NCBI GenBank assembly: GCA_030141605.1
Contig: JAQGDQ010000033.1
Location: 62,001 to 126,000, forward strand
Source: Tubiluchus corallicola
Lineage: Eukaryota > Priapulida > Priapulimorpha > Priapulimorphida > Tubiluchidae
Direction of reading: 5' to 3'
DNA: 64,000 nucleotides
Below, piece by piece: positions 25,291 through 37,535 of the stretch. How positions within the stretch are numbered: the stretch's first letter is position 1; every line of letters starts with the position of its first letter. Position numbers and translations under genes: made by a program. Below the pieces are notes generated by a model that was given only the letters and a program-made list of their open reading frames with translations, did not search any database and had not been told where the DNA came from.

Positions 25291-27029
25291 CAATAACCAT
25301 GTAGCAAAGCTTCAAGAGATCTCCACAGCAGAACTGAAAAAGAGAATACCCACAGGCATGCTATAGTAAGCAGTAACAAAAAACATAGGGTTTCAGAAAT
25401 AAGTTTGTGCTCTAGTTATTTAACTTTTTATGTATAGCTAGTTCAACTAAATAAAATACGGAAATGAAGATGAGAACATTAATAAGCAACGAGTTCGGCA
25501 GCACTCCGTTTCCGTAACATTAGTGTTTCGCCATACGTCAAGTTCGTCGTCATTTGAGCAACAAGTTTCATGCTAAACACAGTACTTCAAACACCTTTTT
25601 TAAAGGCAAAATCTAGTTTAAAATGCTACTCATTAACTTTTACATGGCCACCGCGAAATTGGTTTTTGTCGGCAGTGAAATAATTTAGGAAGTTGATATT
25701 TTGCACAGCGATATCTGGATCACCTTGGAACCTGTTGATTTTTATGTTGTTGGTGCAGATTTGAACTATCACTTTTTGAAATTTGAATTTTCCAATTTTT
25801 TAAATGTTAAATAACATTCTAGTTAAATCAAGCCGACAACGATCACAGGCAGTTTATTTCCTTTAAAAAAACGTGCACACATCAACATTGGTAGATAATT
25901 AAACAATTATTGGAAATGCTCAAAACAGAAAACAGTTGTCAGCTAGAAATTCAAGTTTTTTTACTAGCAAATGTAAAAAACATGTCATGTAAAAACTTCT
26001 AGTTTTATATTATAACTATAATTGTATTATGATGTGCATTGTTCAATTATGTCCATTATAGATAGCCCATATAATCAAGATTAAGAGTTTTCGATGTTTA
26101 TGTATATACTTAACGAATAAAGCATTTTTAAATTTTGTTGTTTGAAAATGAAGGTTGAACACAGCACGAATTTCAACGCTTGAATTAAGGAGATTTGTCG
26201 TTAGCGAATTCAGAGGGGAACCTTCTGGTTATTAATGTTTGATTAATTTTTTCAGTGTGATAAGACTACTGTAACGCAAAGCATTGCAGCGCATTCAACA
26301 GAAAGAGTGTGCGGCTGCAAACGTCAAACGTTTAAACTTATTATACGTACACATTCATCACAGCGCTCACGCACCGGCAATTCCGCCATTTTTGGAAAAG
26401 CAAAATTTAATATTTGACAAAAATAGGCCTATTTAAACTGGATGATTAATTGTCACTTATTCAAAAATAACTTTCATAAAAACGACGAGTTTATCCAATT
26501 GTTTTGAATTCGCTTTCAAGAAGTAATGTCGTTACTAACGCGAAGATTTTGTCATTTCAATTATTAGAGACTTGAAAACGCTGTAATTTTCACATGTCCA
26601 ATTTGTTTGTATCGTATGATTACATTTTATTGTGAAATTCGTAAAAAATTGCCAGCGGGTTTTGCGGAGTCAGTCATTAAGCAATCAACGTCTTGTTTAT
26701 ACCGCATATAAACGCTAATTGTAGAATAATTAAGAGATGATCGTCGCAGTAGAGATTATAGTTTTTAAGTGCTTTAGGCTTCCGGGTGGCGTAACCATGT
26801 GCAGGGTGTTCGTGATGTTTCTCGTTGTAAAAAAATTAGAATTGGAAGCGACAATTAGTTAATAATTGTAACCTGCTGAACGTAGGTCTCAAACTAGAAA
26901 AGTTTACATATTTGACAGTGAAATCTCTGGTTATTTCTAAAAGGACCTCTACTGTTCATCCAGGAGGCCAGCGCTACACATGTAGATGATGTTGTTAGCT
27001 CATTTACTCACAGTTCCTAATCACTATAT

Positions 27030-27200
27030 TTTCCATCAAAGGTAACGCGGCGTGAAATTGCGCTCATGTCCCTGATTGCGTGACAGGTGGGCTCAGCATC
27101 CGAGCGCACAATGCTTGATAGGACCACCCGCCCGCTCGCCAGGGAGGAGGCGGCAATCAGATCACTCCACAGCGTCTGCAACCTCTTCCATCACGCGATA
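27030..27200. promoter_or_regulatory. GC-rich island upstream of the homeobox gene
   Basis: A CpG-containing, GC-rich block in an AT-rich neighbourhood, about 2 kb upstream of the homeobox start. It contains gacaggtggg (E-box CACCTG on the minus strand), accacccgcccgctcgcc and ggaggaggcggcaatcag. It could be a distal promoter, an untranslated first exon or an enhancer. Function is inferred from composition only. Confidence 0.35.
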
Positions 27201-28965
27201 ATAAGGTGCATAGGAAAGCAATACAGGTAATGAGACAAAACAGTGATACCCACTTGACACAGCTGTTCCGGCTTCCTTAGCTTTCCCCTTCACATCTGTA
27301 CCGATGGGGGAGGTAGGTTAGTAAGAGATCGGGATCTATCACAAGCTGCAGCAAGGTGCTCTTCATTTGAGGCAAATTTGGCTTCGCAATTTACGAGAGT
27401 ACTTATTGGTAACATCATCATTATTAACTGAGCGTTGACCCATCTACCAAAATAAGCAACGTAACTGCTTGTGCTATTTGTTTTATTGCAAATGTCATAT
27501 CTACTATCGTTGTTTTACTATGTAGAACCATGTCGAGTGAAATGGCAAGTTCCCGATCAACAAATCATTGTTAATTGGTTAAAGGTTATCTAGTAACCAA
27601 ATCTGCAGTAAGAAAACAATCATTTTGAAGATTAAATAATCAAAATGTTTTATCCTTGTTGACTTGCTCTATGCGAACGATTACAAAATCAACCATGCAG
27701 CGGTATTAATACGAATGCCTTTGAACAATTTGTAGACAAAATAAGTGAAATTAATTCAAATTTGTAAAACTGTATAAGTTTCCGCACGTTAATGTTTTAA
27801 TTGACGTAAACTTGCCAGTTATTATCTATTGACAATATATTTGAACCACAATTGTTGCCGGAGCATTAAGAAACTCATTATCATAAAAAACTTCAATATA
27901 AAATTATAATCTGTCGCATCATCTCAATTATTTATATACTCCCTGGGTGACGGGGGTAGGTACAAATCATTTACATGGCGAATCGACCATCAAATTTTTG
28001 TGCCCGTGTATTGTTAATTGCCAAGACCTTACACAAGTTTGAGGAGTGTGTTGACTGTCTTCTATAAGATATACTACAATACATTCATTTTCCGCATGGA
28101 AGTAATTCATTTAAAACGAATGTTTTGCCTGCCAGGCAAGGCTGTTCAGTCCAAAGTTTCATTGCCTCGAATGAGTTTCCGAGTTTTGCAATTTAAATCC
28201 AGCAACAAAAGCTAACTGAATTTTATTTCGATGGCACAGACACATACATTTCCGTAGTAAGCGTACTCGGAAAAACTCACAAAGTACTGTCAAAGCGCTC
28301 TCAAAGGATTATGAAACATGCCAGTATAACTGCAATTACTTGACCAACTATTTTCAAATGTTGAACTATTTAAAACAGAAAAATATTAAGACTGTGTTGC
28401 GCTTTTTTTAAATTAATAATTCCTTTTAACTTAGCGAATTTAGTGATACTACCTTTAACCAATGGAATGACTTCTTTATCATGGTAAACCAGTGTCAAGT
28501 TCATGTGATAAGTTTCACTGATGCAAACTACACTAATGTAGAGAATTATCGCTTCCGCACCAGCCCCTCAATCCTAGCTAGCTATATCTGTTCACCAGAG
28601 CTTTGGCAGCCTAGTTCTCGTCTTCATTGGTCATAATGATTGAATAAATAAGAACGAGAAGTTATTCATTAGAATATTATTCACTTATATCTAATCATTT
28701 TGCAGCCAATAAATCCTCTACTTCCATTTCATATTCATATTCGTTTTTTTCACCTTTTGCTTTTCTCAAACATTATTAGATTCAAAAATTAATAAAAAAG
28801 GAATTTATTCGTTCATCAACCACAAATCTTGCAAATAACATTATGTATAATTAATTAATCAGATAATTATCAAATAATTACTTTAGGATCACAAGTAATT
28901 ATATATCAAAATTAAAATATGTTAATTGCTCTAGGGAAAATAAAGGAAATGCTGAAAAAATTCTT

Positions 28966-29019
28966 GGATCGAATCAGAATCCATCGATATCACACGAAAG
29001 TGAGTCGTCCAGTAGCCTA
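28966..29019 (-). repeat. tRNA-derived SINE head
   Basis: On the minus strand TAGGCTACTGG (29019-29009) fits the A box except at one base, and TGATTCGATCC (28976-28966) fits the B box. The spacing, about 32 nt, is tRNA-like, but the sequence between does not form a good cloverleaf. Confidence 0.5.
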
Positions 29020-30339
29020 ACATGTTGAGTTTGTAAGCTCAGGTATATCTGTAAAAAAAGCCAAGCTCATTTCCACTTTTCATATTTTCTTCTGGCGACC
29101 ACACTTGGACTGAAAATTTAATAAAACGTGGGTTTTTTATCGTCAGTTAATATTGTAAATTAAGAGTATGCAAAAATACGGAGATTTATAAATTATTAGT
29201 TAATCTTTACCTTTTTGCGGAATAATAATGTCTTAATTTCATCCCGTAAAATGTCATGTCACATTAATTATTATCGCTAACAGATCTAAGGGGTACGGTG
29301 GGTAACCTCAATAGTTAAGTATATTTTATTTGGAGCAAATATTTATAATTTGTATTCTTGCAACACTTTTGTGTGATACATACACACAAGCATCTTAACT
29401 TTTCTAGCACAATTACAAAGGCGTCGTTTCATCACTATGCTTTAAAGCGATTATAAAACGGCAACATGTTCCGCCTTTAATGACCATGTCGCTTTTAATT
29501 TGTGCATTAATTACTGACAGCAGCTACATGATCGCTCCAGTTCACTAATGCAGCGCTTAATGTGTTGTCCATTCACTCACCATCAGCTAAAATAATGGCA
29601 TATTGAAGACAGAACACTGACAACTGTTATTAAACTTACAGACATGCAAGATCTTTGCGATACACAAAGGACAAAGTTTGCCATGCCTATTGAGAGCCTG
29701 AATCAACTTTCGTTCCTATAGACTATACTCACACTTAAAGTTTATTTGCAATGACAACGGCAATGGACACAATAATGGTAACAACGATCCGTAAAAACTA
29801 GTAACTATGACTTCCGCAACAGGTTAGTTTTGTAGCCTAATTACTATTACCTCAAATAATGTAACAATAATCTAGATAATCCCTGGACATCAAAATAGTG
29901 CGATATGCAAACATAGTGGTGGGGGAACCCGACCAGGAATTAAAGAAAAGAGGTTAAATGTTCTAAAAAAATATTTTTACAGTTTCACAAAGGCCCATCA
30001 ATTAAACTAATATGCCTGGCAGATTAAATGAGAAAAAAAGGAAAAATAAAATGTACATGCGTTAAAAAATAGACAGAACCTTTGTGACCAGACATGGAAT
30101 GAAAAAAGTAGCGACCAAAATATTTACAATGGTGGTTGCTTATCGCAAAATTTGCTGAATGACATGTGATTTGTAGTTTTTATACTAATATAATGATTGT
30201 ACATTATTTTCTTAATTCACTTGGCAACGCAAAGAAAGACATTTAGTAAAGCTTCTTCCACAATTCTTCTGTGAAAATTCATTTTATGATTTTGCGAATA
30301 ATGGTTGTTATTGCTAGCCATATCTATGCAGCCCTGTCA

Positions 30340-30610
30340 ACTTCGCGTTTGAGTGACGTCACCCCGTTTTGCTGATTCCTCATCTAATGAGTGAACGAGT
30401 CAGCAGAAATTGAATTACCTGTTCTGTCGAACTGTTAGTCCGCTGATCAATCTATACAATCATCATTAGAAGTGCATTTACATTTTTGATGAGCGACGTC
30501 GGAAATTCCTTTAGGCCAAGTTGACCCCTAATAAGTAACTGTAGAAGAAAAAGCTCAGTTCTCATTAGCGCCTAACGTTCGACGTTAGCTGGAATATGAC
30601 TTAGCAAAGA
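30340..30610. promoter_or_regulatory. Candidate regulatory block with CRE and MARE-like sites
   Basis: A perfect CRE, TGACGTCA, lies at 30354-30361. It is followed within 60 bp by TGCTGATTCC and GAGTCAGCAG, which resemble AP-1/Maf sites, then gagcgacgtcgg near 30491. No open frame is seen. This is a cluster of motifs, not a proven element. Confidence 0.35.
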
Positions 30611-32690
30611 TGTGACAGATTAGAGAGTCAAGCTTGTGGTAAATAACCAGAAATTTGTAAAATCAGTTTGTGTTGATGACTTTACAGCAATTTCGAGTCG
30701 CTGTATTGTATAAATATGATCCCTTCTGACGCGCAATTAGGTCAATGCAAGTTATAGCGCTGGCGTGTAATATATAACAAGTTTTTGTGATTTTTTTCTT
30801 CGCAGCAGAATTGACATCTACAAGCCAAACTGCATTTAGCAGAAAGGGATTTTTGCGTTATTCTTCACAACATAAAAACCTTTTGAATGCCTTTGCATCA
30901 TTGTTTTGTGGGTTTATATACATGTCCATATAAATTTATATATATATATTACCTTCCATTTATAACAATTACTTTGGGCTTATATAAGAGCAACCTCGCA
31001 TGAAAAATATTTGTGCCTGCATGCACGGCTTTGTCATTTATTTGTTAACAATGCTGTTTTTCAACCACCTCATGCATCATGCACCTCAGTATTATATGAT
31101 CTATTCATTCATCCTTCTATAAAATAAACATACGTTTGAGAAGATGGTTAGATATGAAGGTTTAAAATATCTGTTGGGACTATAAATGTTAACAGTAAAA
31201 AAGAAAATGTATTCAAATTTTGAAGTTTACCAAGAAATAAAATGTATTTTACAGTAAAACGTGTGTGCTAAATGATAAATAAATTTATTATTTTAAACGT
31301 TGAAAGTGGTTTACACACGCTATAATTTTGCAAAGAAACTAGGAAAAACTAGATGAATGATCGCTTCGGCAGAAAATCGAGGAAATAAATGAGCGGATTT
31401 ATTAAAAACACGATACCCACGCCAAGAAGGGCTATTAAAATTTACAAGAGGTTATCACTAATAATACACTATTTAGTGAGGCACTGAGTGGATATATCAA
31501 AAATTTGTGTAGCGCAGGTACAGTTTTTAATTATCTCCAGCAAATTCTTATGTAATTATTTTTCAAATTGCCCGCAAATTGCATTATACTAATTTGTGCA
31601 AGACGCGAGTCACGTGGAATACAGATTGTTGGTTTCCTGCATTTGCATGCATGAATTTATTCGGTCAAAAATAATAATATTCGGCTTCAAAGTATGTATA
31701 TCACGTGGATTCGCAATCATGCATTTACAAAGACTATATAATTATTAATACTTAACTGAATAATGTTTTTATAAGTTTATTGTTGTACAGCGCACACACA
31801 TTTGATTTTTCTAAAGATTAAATACCCTAATTTTAAGCCTAGCCTAGAATTATTGCACTAATTTGATTAATCGCACCAATATTATGAGGATTAAATTTTG
31901 ACTATTTTTGCAACTTTTTCATCAATGTGCGAAACCTGAAGCATGGTCATCGGCCATTCTTGCTTTCTCTCAAAAAAGTCGAAAGAGGCCTAACAATTCA
32001 GACTATAAAACAGGTTTACAAAATTCCAAAGTTATACAACAATCAAGTCGCATGGCCCTTAGTCATGATGTGAAAAGAATGATTCATCGAAGATGTGCTT
32101 GAAATTCGGGATGTGCACATCTGGTCACAAGTCCATCCCCAGCAGGGCCCCCGCAGTGCTACTCTTAGAACTTACACAATGCCTGCTCACTTTACTCAAC
32201 TCTGCACGCGACCAAACAATAGCATTTGTTCTCAAGAAACCTACTTGTCTTCTAGAGTAGAGAATAGTAGCAAGGAAGACTGAATCTGTGTAGCAAGAAG
32301 GTGGCCAGCGTTTATTGAATTATAAGCTCTTCGCACAGTCACATAAGTTGACTTATTGTTCAGAAGCAATAAGATTTTTATACCTTTGTCTTAAGATATA
32401 CCCAATTAAGTAACTTACAGCCGAAGCAGAATTTTATTGTTAGGAATGGCAAGAAACAAGTTGAACCTATTTCAGCTTGCTCAGGATTTATTACCTTTCA
32501 TTCTTTAGATGTAACGTAGATTTCACAATTTTTTAAATTACTTCGATTTAACTTTTTTAAGTTAAGAAAAGCTCACGGACGTCGATGCGGTATTTTTTAT
32601 ATCCGCTCTCAGATCAAAAATGCTTATTGAAAATCGAACGGTCAATTTTAAAATGCTTTGTTATAAAACATGCCATCAGAGAGTTAATGT

Positions 32691-32880
32691 ATTACACGTG
32701 ATTAGTTACATCACGCTGTAGCTAAAGCGAGTTAATCTCGGTTAATCTCCGTAATTACCTTAATCCGGATTAAGATCAAGTGTGCGATATTGTTAAGTGC
32801 AAGCAGTCAGAGATAGAAAATTGTTCGTTATTATTATTGTCATCGTCACTGTTATTAATGATAATGATAACTCAGTCGAG
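32691..32880. promoter_or_regulatory. Homeodomain-site cluster with a 16-bp perfect palindrome
   Basis: CTTAATCCGGATTAAG (32759-32774) is a perfect palindrome with two inverted TAATCC (K50-type: Otx, Pitx, Gsc) half-sites. Upstream are two GTTAATCTC repeats (32731-32749) and a GTAATTAC. A CACGTG E-box lies just before them at about 32696. Five TAAT cores in about 45 bp suggest a homeodomain-bound element, by inference. Confidence 0.4.
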
Positions 32881-34610
32881 AAGATTGTCAAGTCAGTTCT
32901 ACCTGGTTGTTTGTTTGATTGTCCATTCGTCATGTCACTTATGTGTGGAATAATTCTTATCGCGACTATGTTTCTTGACAAAAAATGTCATATTTTTTGT
33001 AAAATTTGGCAGACTGCAAGCCAAAATCCATCGCTCAACATCATCCATCGTAGAATAATTATGGTTACACCGGAACGAATCATTTTCAAGCACAATTTTC
33101 TTGGGCGAGACTGCCAACAGGCAGATGTATTTACTGCGTATAATAACTATAACCACTTTAGCAAGCAAATGGTGGGGAACAGCATGGCAGATGAAACCGC
33201 TAAGAAACTGTCACCCATCCGTCTCGTAGTCGTGGAAGTATAATCATCGACTCATTATTGTTTACAAGACTAAAAATTGTTTACAAACATAGGAAATTAC
33301 GGAAGTGACATTTCTGTCATCAGCTCAAGTTCTACATGCTGTGAAGAACTGGGAAGGTAGACCTACTAAATACTGGTGACGATGAAGCCAATTGGACGGG
33401 TTGCTTGTCTGACAAAAGCCCTCATTAGCCGGAATAATTAATAGTCGCAGCTGCTCGCCAAAACATCTTCACTTGAGGCACTATCGACTTGTAATGTTAG
33501 GACATTCACGAATGCTGATTAGCCTGGAGAATGTTTGCGCTTACATCATTGTTATCGCTTCTCGGCAAATATCTCAGCTTCTCCGATTCTAATTCGTAAA
33601 ATAAATCGTCAAACAGACAATAGAAAATAACAAGTTTGTTCATTCAGCACCTATAAATTGGCGAAAAAAATTCGTTTGACTAATTTATTGGAGTTCTTAT
33701 AATACAGTGCGATTATATTCTTAATTAGTTCGCTGGGGTTTCGGTTAGTCATTCGTCGGCTCGTAAATCAGTCAGTCGGTAAGATGGGTGACTGGCTGAT
33801 TGGTTGGCTAAAAATTAAAGCTGGTAAATGAATTACTGCATTCTAATGAGTTCAAGTTTTCAACAGAATTTACTACCGATGTGCTACAGTACTATCTACG
33901 GGTTAAAATTAATAGTTCAATTTTATTAAAATCCAAGTTTTTCGAAATTGCGTATTTGTCAAGTAAAAGCTTAGATTACCTTTAAAAACAAATAGAAAAT
34001 TATGGGTAAGTGTGAAGCCTCAGACACAAATTAATATTTTAAATAGATTAGCTTGAATTGGCAGTATAAAATTGATTTCTAAGCTACAGATTTTCTAATA
34101 TTTTCATCATATACATGTATTCGGTACGTTTATTCCGGGCGTACTAGTATTAAACACACGCAGAAGTTACAGAAAAACACTGCAGAGCTTTTCTGTGGTA
34201 AATTTAGATGCAGAGAAATTAATGTATATATCAAGCCCTTCCGTTTCTAAGATACATACTAAATTTCTAAGATACAGCGGAGAAAAGCAAAGGAATCTAT
34301 AGGCTGTTTGTCGGGGCAGAAGGTAACGCAAAATTTGAACCGGTTAAAATATGTTTTTGCACAATTTGTTCTTCAAACTAATCTTATGGGTAACGAGTAT
34401 AGGAGGATGTCTATACAATAACAGTATACTTTAGTGCAGTTACCTTACGCATAGTTACCAAGTGAAATTTACTAATTATAAATCATAAAGCATGCAGAAA
34501 ATCCTGCCTTTCGAGAAATAGGATGACCGGCTAACAAGGAAATGAAAGCACATTCTTGCTTGGAAATTAAATTTTACCGAAAGAAAACGTAAAAAACCGA
34601 GACTGAGATT

Positions 34611-34664
34611 GAATTTCAACCAGTGACGTCTAGGCTACAACCCAATGCCATGACCACTGCGCCA
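34611..34664 (-). repeat. tRNA-derived SINE head
   Basis: On the minus strand TGGCGCAGTGG (34664-34654) is a perfect A box followed by TCATGGCATTGGG. GGTTGAAATTC (34621-34611) is a decayed B box 32 nt on. It shares the TGGTCATG.CATTG block with the copy at 35.2 kb. Confidence 0.55.
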
Positions 34665-34935
34665 CACAGACTCTTGTGGTCAAGGCAACATTTTGGAGCA
34701 TCAACTTCTTTATAAAACACAGATTGATTTATTTTTTCATTAACTTTATCATTTATTTATTTATTTATTTTCCTGTAGTTAATTTCGAACCTAAATTGAT
34801 TTTTTGGTAATTAATTAATTGTAAATTATAATAAACATTTCAAGATAACTGTGAACGGTGAAACAAACCTACAATTTTTGAATTTCTCAAACCAAACTTG
34901 ACCGAAAAAGGAAATGAGAAAAAGTCGCGAGTTTA

Positions 34936-34980
34936 CATGATTTGAACCAGGGACTTTTCATCACAAGCCCTACATGATCA
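34936..34980 (-). repeat. tRNA-derived SINE fragment
   Basis: GGTTCAAATCATG (B-box-like, minus strand, 34948-34936) is preceded by TGATCATGTAGGGC (34980 down), a decayed A-box region similar to the neighbouring copies. Confidence 0.4.
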
Positions 34981-35206
34981 CAAGATTCAGATATAGTTTT
35001 TTAAGGACGTAAGATATCATACAATACAGAATTTGTTAGACACTACATAACATAAAAATTACAATAAACTTACAGAGTTTTTTGACATTTTTAAAAAGCT
35101 ACTGCCATAAGACATAATAAAACGTGGAAAAGTACTACAGATGATAAAATTTTTAAAATGGTTTTGTTAATAGAGTGTATGTTTTATGCATGTATCGCCT
35201 TTTCTA

Positions 35207-35261
35207 TGAGATATTGGTCATGACATTGTGCTAATAATCCAAATGTCTCTGATTCGACACC
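35207..35261 (+). repeat. tRNA-derived SINE head
   Basis: A decayed A box, TGAGATATTGG (35207-35217), runs into TCATGACATTGTG. GATTCGACACC (35251-35261) is a one-mismatch B box. Same family as the copy at 34.6 kb, in the opposite orientation. Confidence 0.5.
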
Positions 35262-35435
35262 AGGCTTAGTCCCCTAAACACCATATGGCGCTAGGTCATA
35301 GCATGACAAAATTCGTTTTTACTATAAGAAACAATATTAGTGGCACTTTCTTTAAAAAAGGCAGAATAGCAGATGGGTGATTTTGCGTGTGATGCTAGCA
35401 AGAACAACAAGGTGACATAGTTTTATGAGTAAATC

Positions 35436-35499
35436 ACTGAGTGGTCACAAACAGCAAGAACGATTCGTCTACGTCCTGTACTGTCTGTGACCACTCAGT
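35436..35499. repeat. Inverted repeat / hairpin, 19-bp stem, 26-nt loop
   Basis: ACTGAGTGGTCACAAACAG (35436-35454) pairs with CTGTCTGTGACCACTCAGT (35481-35499), matching at 18 of 19 positions. It has the size of a short pre-miRNA or a fold-back element. The stem does not extend beyond these limits. Confidence 0.7.
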
Positions 35500-37105
35500 A
35501 AAAAGACGAATATTCATTTAGCCATGATAGGTTAAAGTATGGCTGCCAGGAACCTGTTTTACCAACAGCGTCATGCAAATTTGAAACTGATTTAGCAAAA
35601 GCTTGGCAGAATGACTTGTCATTACACAACTTGCGTACCAGTAATTGCTACTAACGAGGAGCTAATGTGATAAACCTTTCAGTGTTAGTAGACCAACAGC
35701 GACCAATGAAACTATTACTGAGTTCAGTAGACCTTTTCACCGCGGGGCTGATCTCGAATTATAAAGAGCAACAATGTTGAATTTGAATCCTGCAAATTGG
35801 AGACCCGTTTAAACAATTATAAAAAATGAATCATCAACATAATTTATTTTCATGAAATGGAACACAAAAGGGTACCGGCAGGTTGAAATAAAGCATTCAC
35901 TTTACATGGGAATTAATGTACCTTATTCTGTAGTAAGCTGTATTATCATCAAACCTTCATTGTCATACTCAGTTTTCGAAACCCTGCAGAATGCGTACGT
36001 ACCCTCAATTTTTAAAATTTGTAAAACGTTTTTATACGTTTTGTGCAGTTCTGTTCGTTAGTATTACATATTTTGCAACGGTGTTATAACAGCGGTTCTG
36101 CTTTTTTTCTGTGTATCATTCTTGCCACGCAGAGTATCACAATAAAGCGTTTTGTTGCATCACATTTTGTTTTACTGCCACTTAACAATGAGTTTTTAAC
36201 AGAAAAGTAGGACATTTTTCTTAATTTTTCGTGCTAATAAGACATTATAAAATACAGCCAAACAGGTATAGAAATAAAAACCTGCAGGCAGTTACATCAA
36301 TTTTTTTTATTTCCTGGGAATCTTATTTCCAGATTGTAGAAAGTTTAATACACTGCATGGTCCAATAAAAATTAAATAGTTTGTTTATTTATTTATTTAT
36401 CTCTTACACATTGGTCATTATCAGTAATTTATGAAAAAATTAATCTCACTAACGTTTGATAATATAGGTAGCTGACTCGATACATGAAATTTGACAACAT
36501 CAACTTTAGTGATTAGCTGAGCGTCGAGAAGATCGACTTTTTTACATCGGAGAATTAAAAGTACGTAAATTGGCTTTTGATTTTTTTGATAAAATAAAGT
36601 AGCTTGAGTGCAGGTCATCCAGCTCTTTTGTGTTCCTGACTGCGCCCCAACAACAGAAAGTTAACCACATTTTCAGGAGAGTAATTGCCGCTAGACGAGC
36701 CAAAATCACTCTAATTGTAATAATTTGAAGAAAGTGAGCTGAAGCTAACGGTTCAATGTAATCAGCAAATGTAGTGAAAATGGGACGTGGTTATTGGTTA
36801 ATGTAAAAAGGAACAGCTACAACATATCAATTCTGAAATCGATATAACCGTGTTTGGTAAAAATCACAAGGTAAAATATTGCCCTTTTAGGCTCTTTCTT
36901 ACGTTTTATCCTCGTTTAGGCTTGCATTGTCTTTCAGAGTGTAACATTTATTTGCATTCAGTACAGATTTTTTGATGGAACATAACATAGCACCGCTGTA
37001 TTTTAATACTATATATCTTTCAGAAATGAGACTGCAAGCAAATTATGTCATGTCATGGAGAGAGACTTTAAGCTCTATGAGCAAATTATCTTTTTATAGA
37101 TTATT

Positions 37106-37342
37106 TAAAAAAATTTTGAAGTAGAAACTTATTTAGAAAATGTTAAGAATATTAAAGACAGAAAGGCTTTGACAAAATTTAGAACTAGTGCTCATCGTTT
37201 GGTTGCTGAAACTGGTAGATATGAAAGACCACCTATTCCACGTGAAAATCGAGTTTGTGGTGTCTGCAATGTTGTTGAAGATGAATGCCATTTTTTTTGT
37301 TATACTTCTCAAGACATAATGTTGCACGTAACTTTATGTTGA
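37106..37342 (+). pseudogene. 3' end of a non-LTR retrotransposon ORF
   Basis: An open frame to TGA at 37340-37342 encodes a LINE C-terminal region: TKFRTSAHRLVAETGRY, then RPPIPRENRVCGVC and VEDECHFF. This C-x2-C ... H pattern typically follows the reverse transcriptase in such elements. The 5' part is missing. AATAAATCTATC and a CCTA microsatellite follow, as expected for a 5'-truncated insertion with a simple-repeat tail. Confidence 0.7.
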
Positions 37343-37416
37343 ACACCGTTTCTCAGTATGTTCCTACTTTTAATTAACTGAAAATAAAAATATGTCAATA
37401 AATCTATCTAATCTAC

Positions 37417-37535
37417 TTACCTACATACCTACCTACCTACCTACCTACCTACCTACCTACCTACCTACCTACCTACCTACCTACCTACCTACCTACCTAC
37501 CTACCCACCTACCCACCTACACGCCTACCCACCTA
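37417..37535. repeat. (CCTA)n microsatellite
   Basis: About 25 tetranucleotide units, pure in the centre, with CCCA and CGCC variants at the right end. It begins about 75 bp after the LINE stop codon and probably grew from the element's tail. Confidence 0.95.

Noticed and set aside
32797-33243. 148-codon plus-strand open frame
   Set aside because: It begins with GTG, has no domain I recognise and no splice context. The opposite strand is also open over much of it, as expected by chance.
37417-37535. CRISPR or satellite array
   Set aside because: Pure four-base periodicity with no spacers: a microsatellite.
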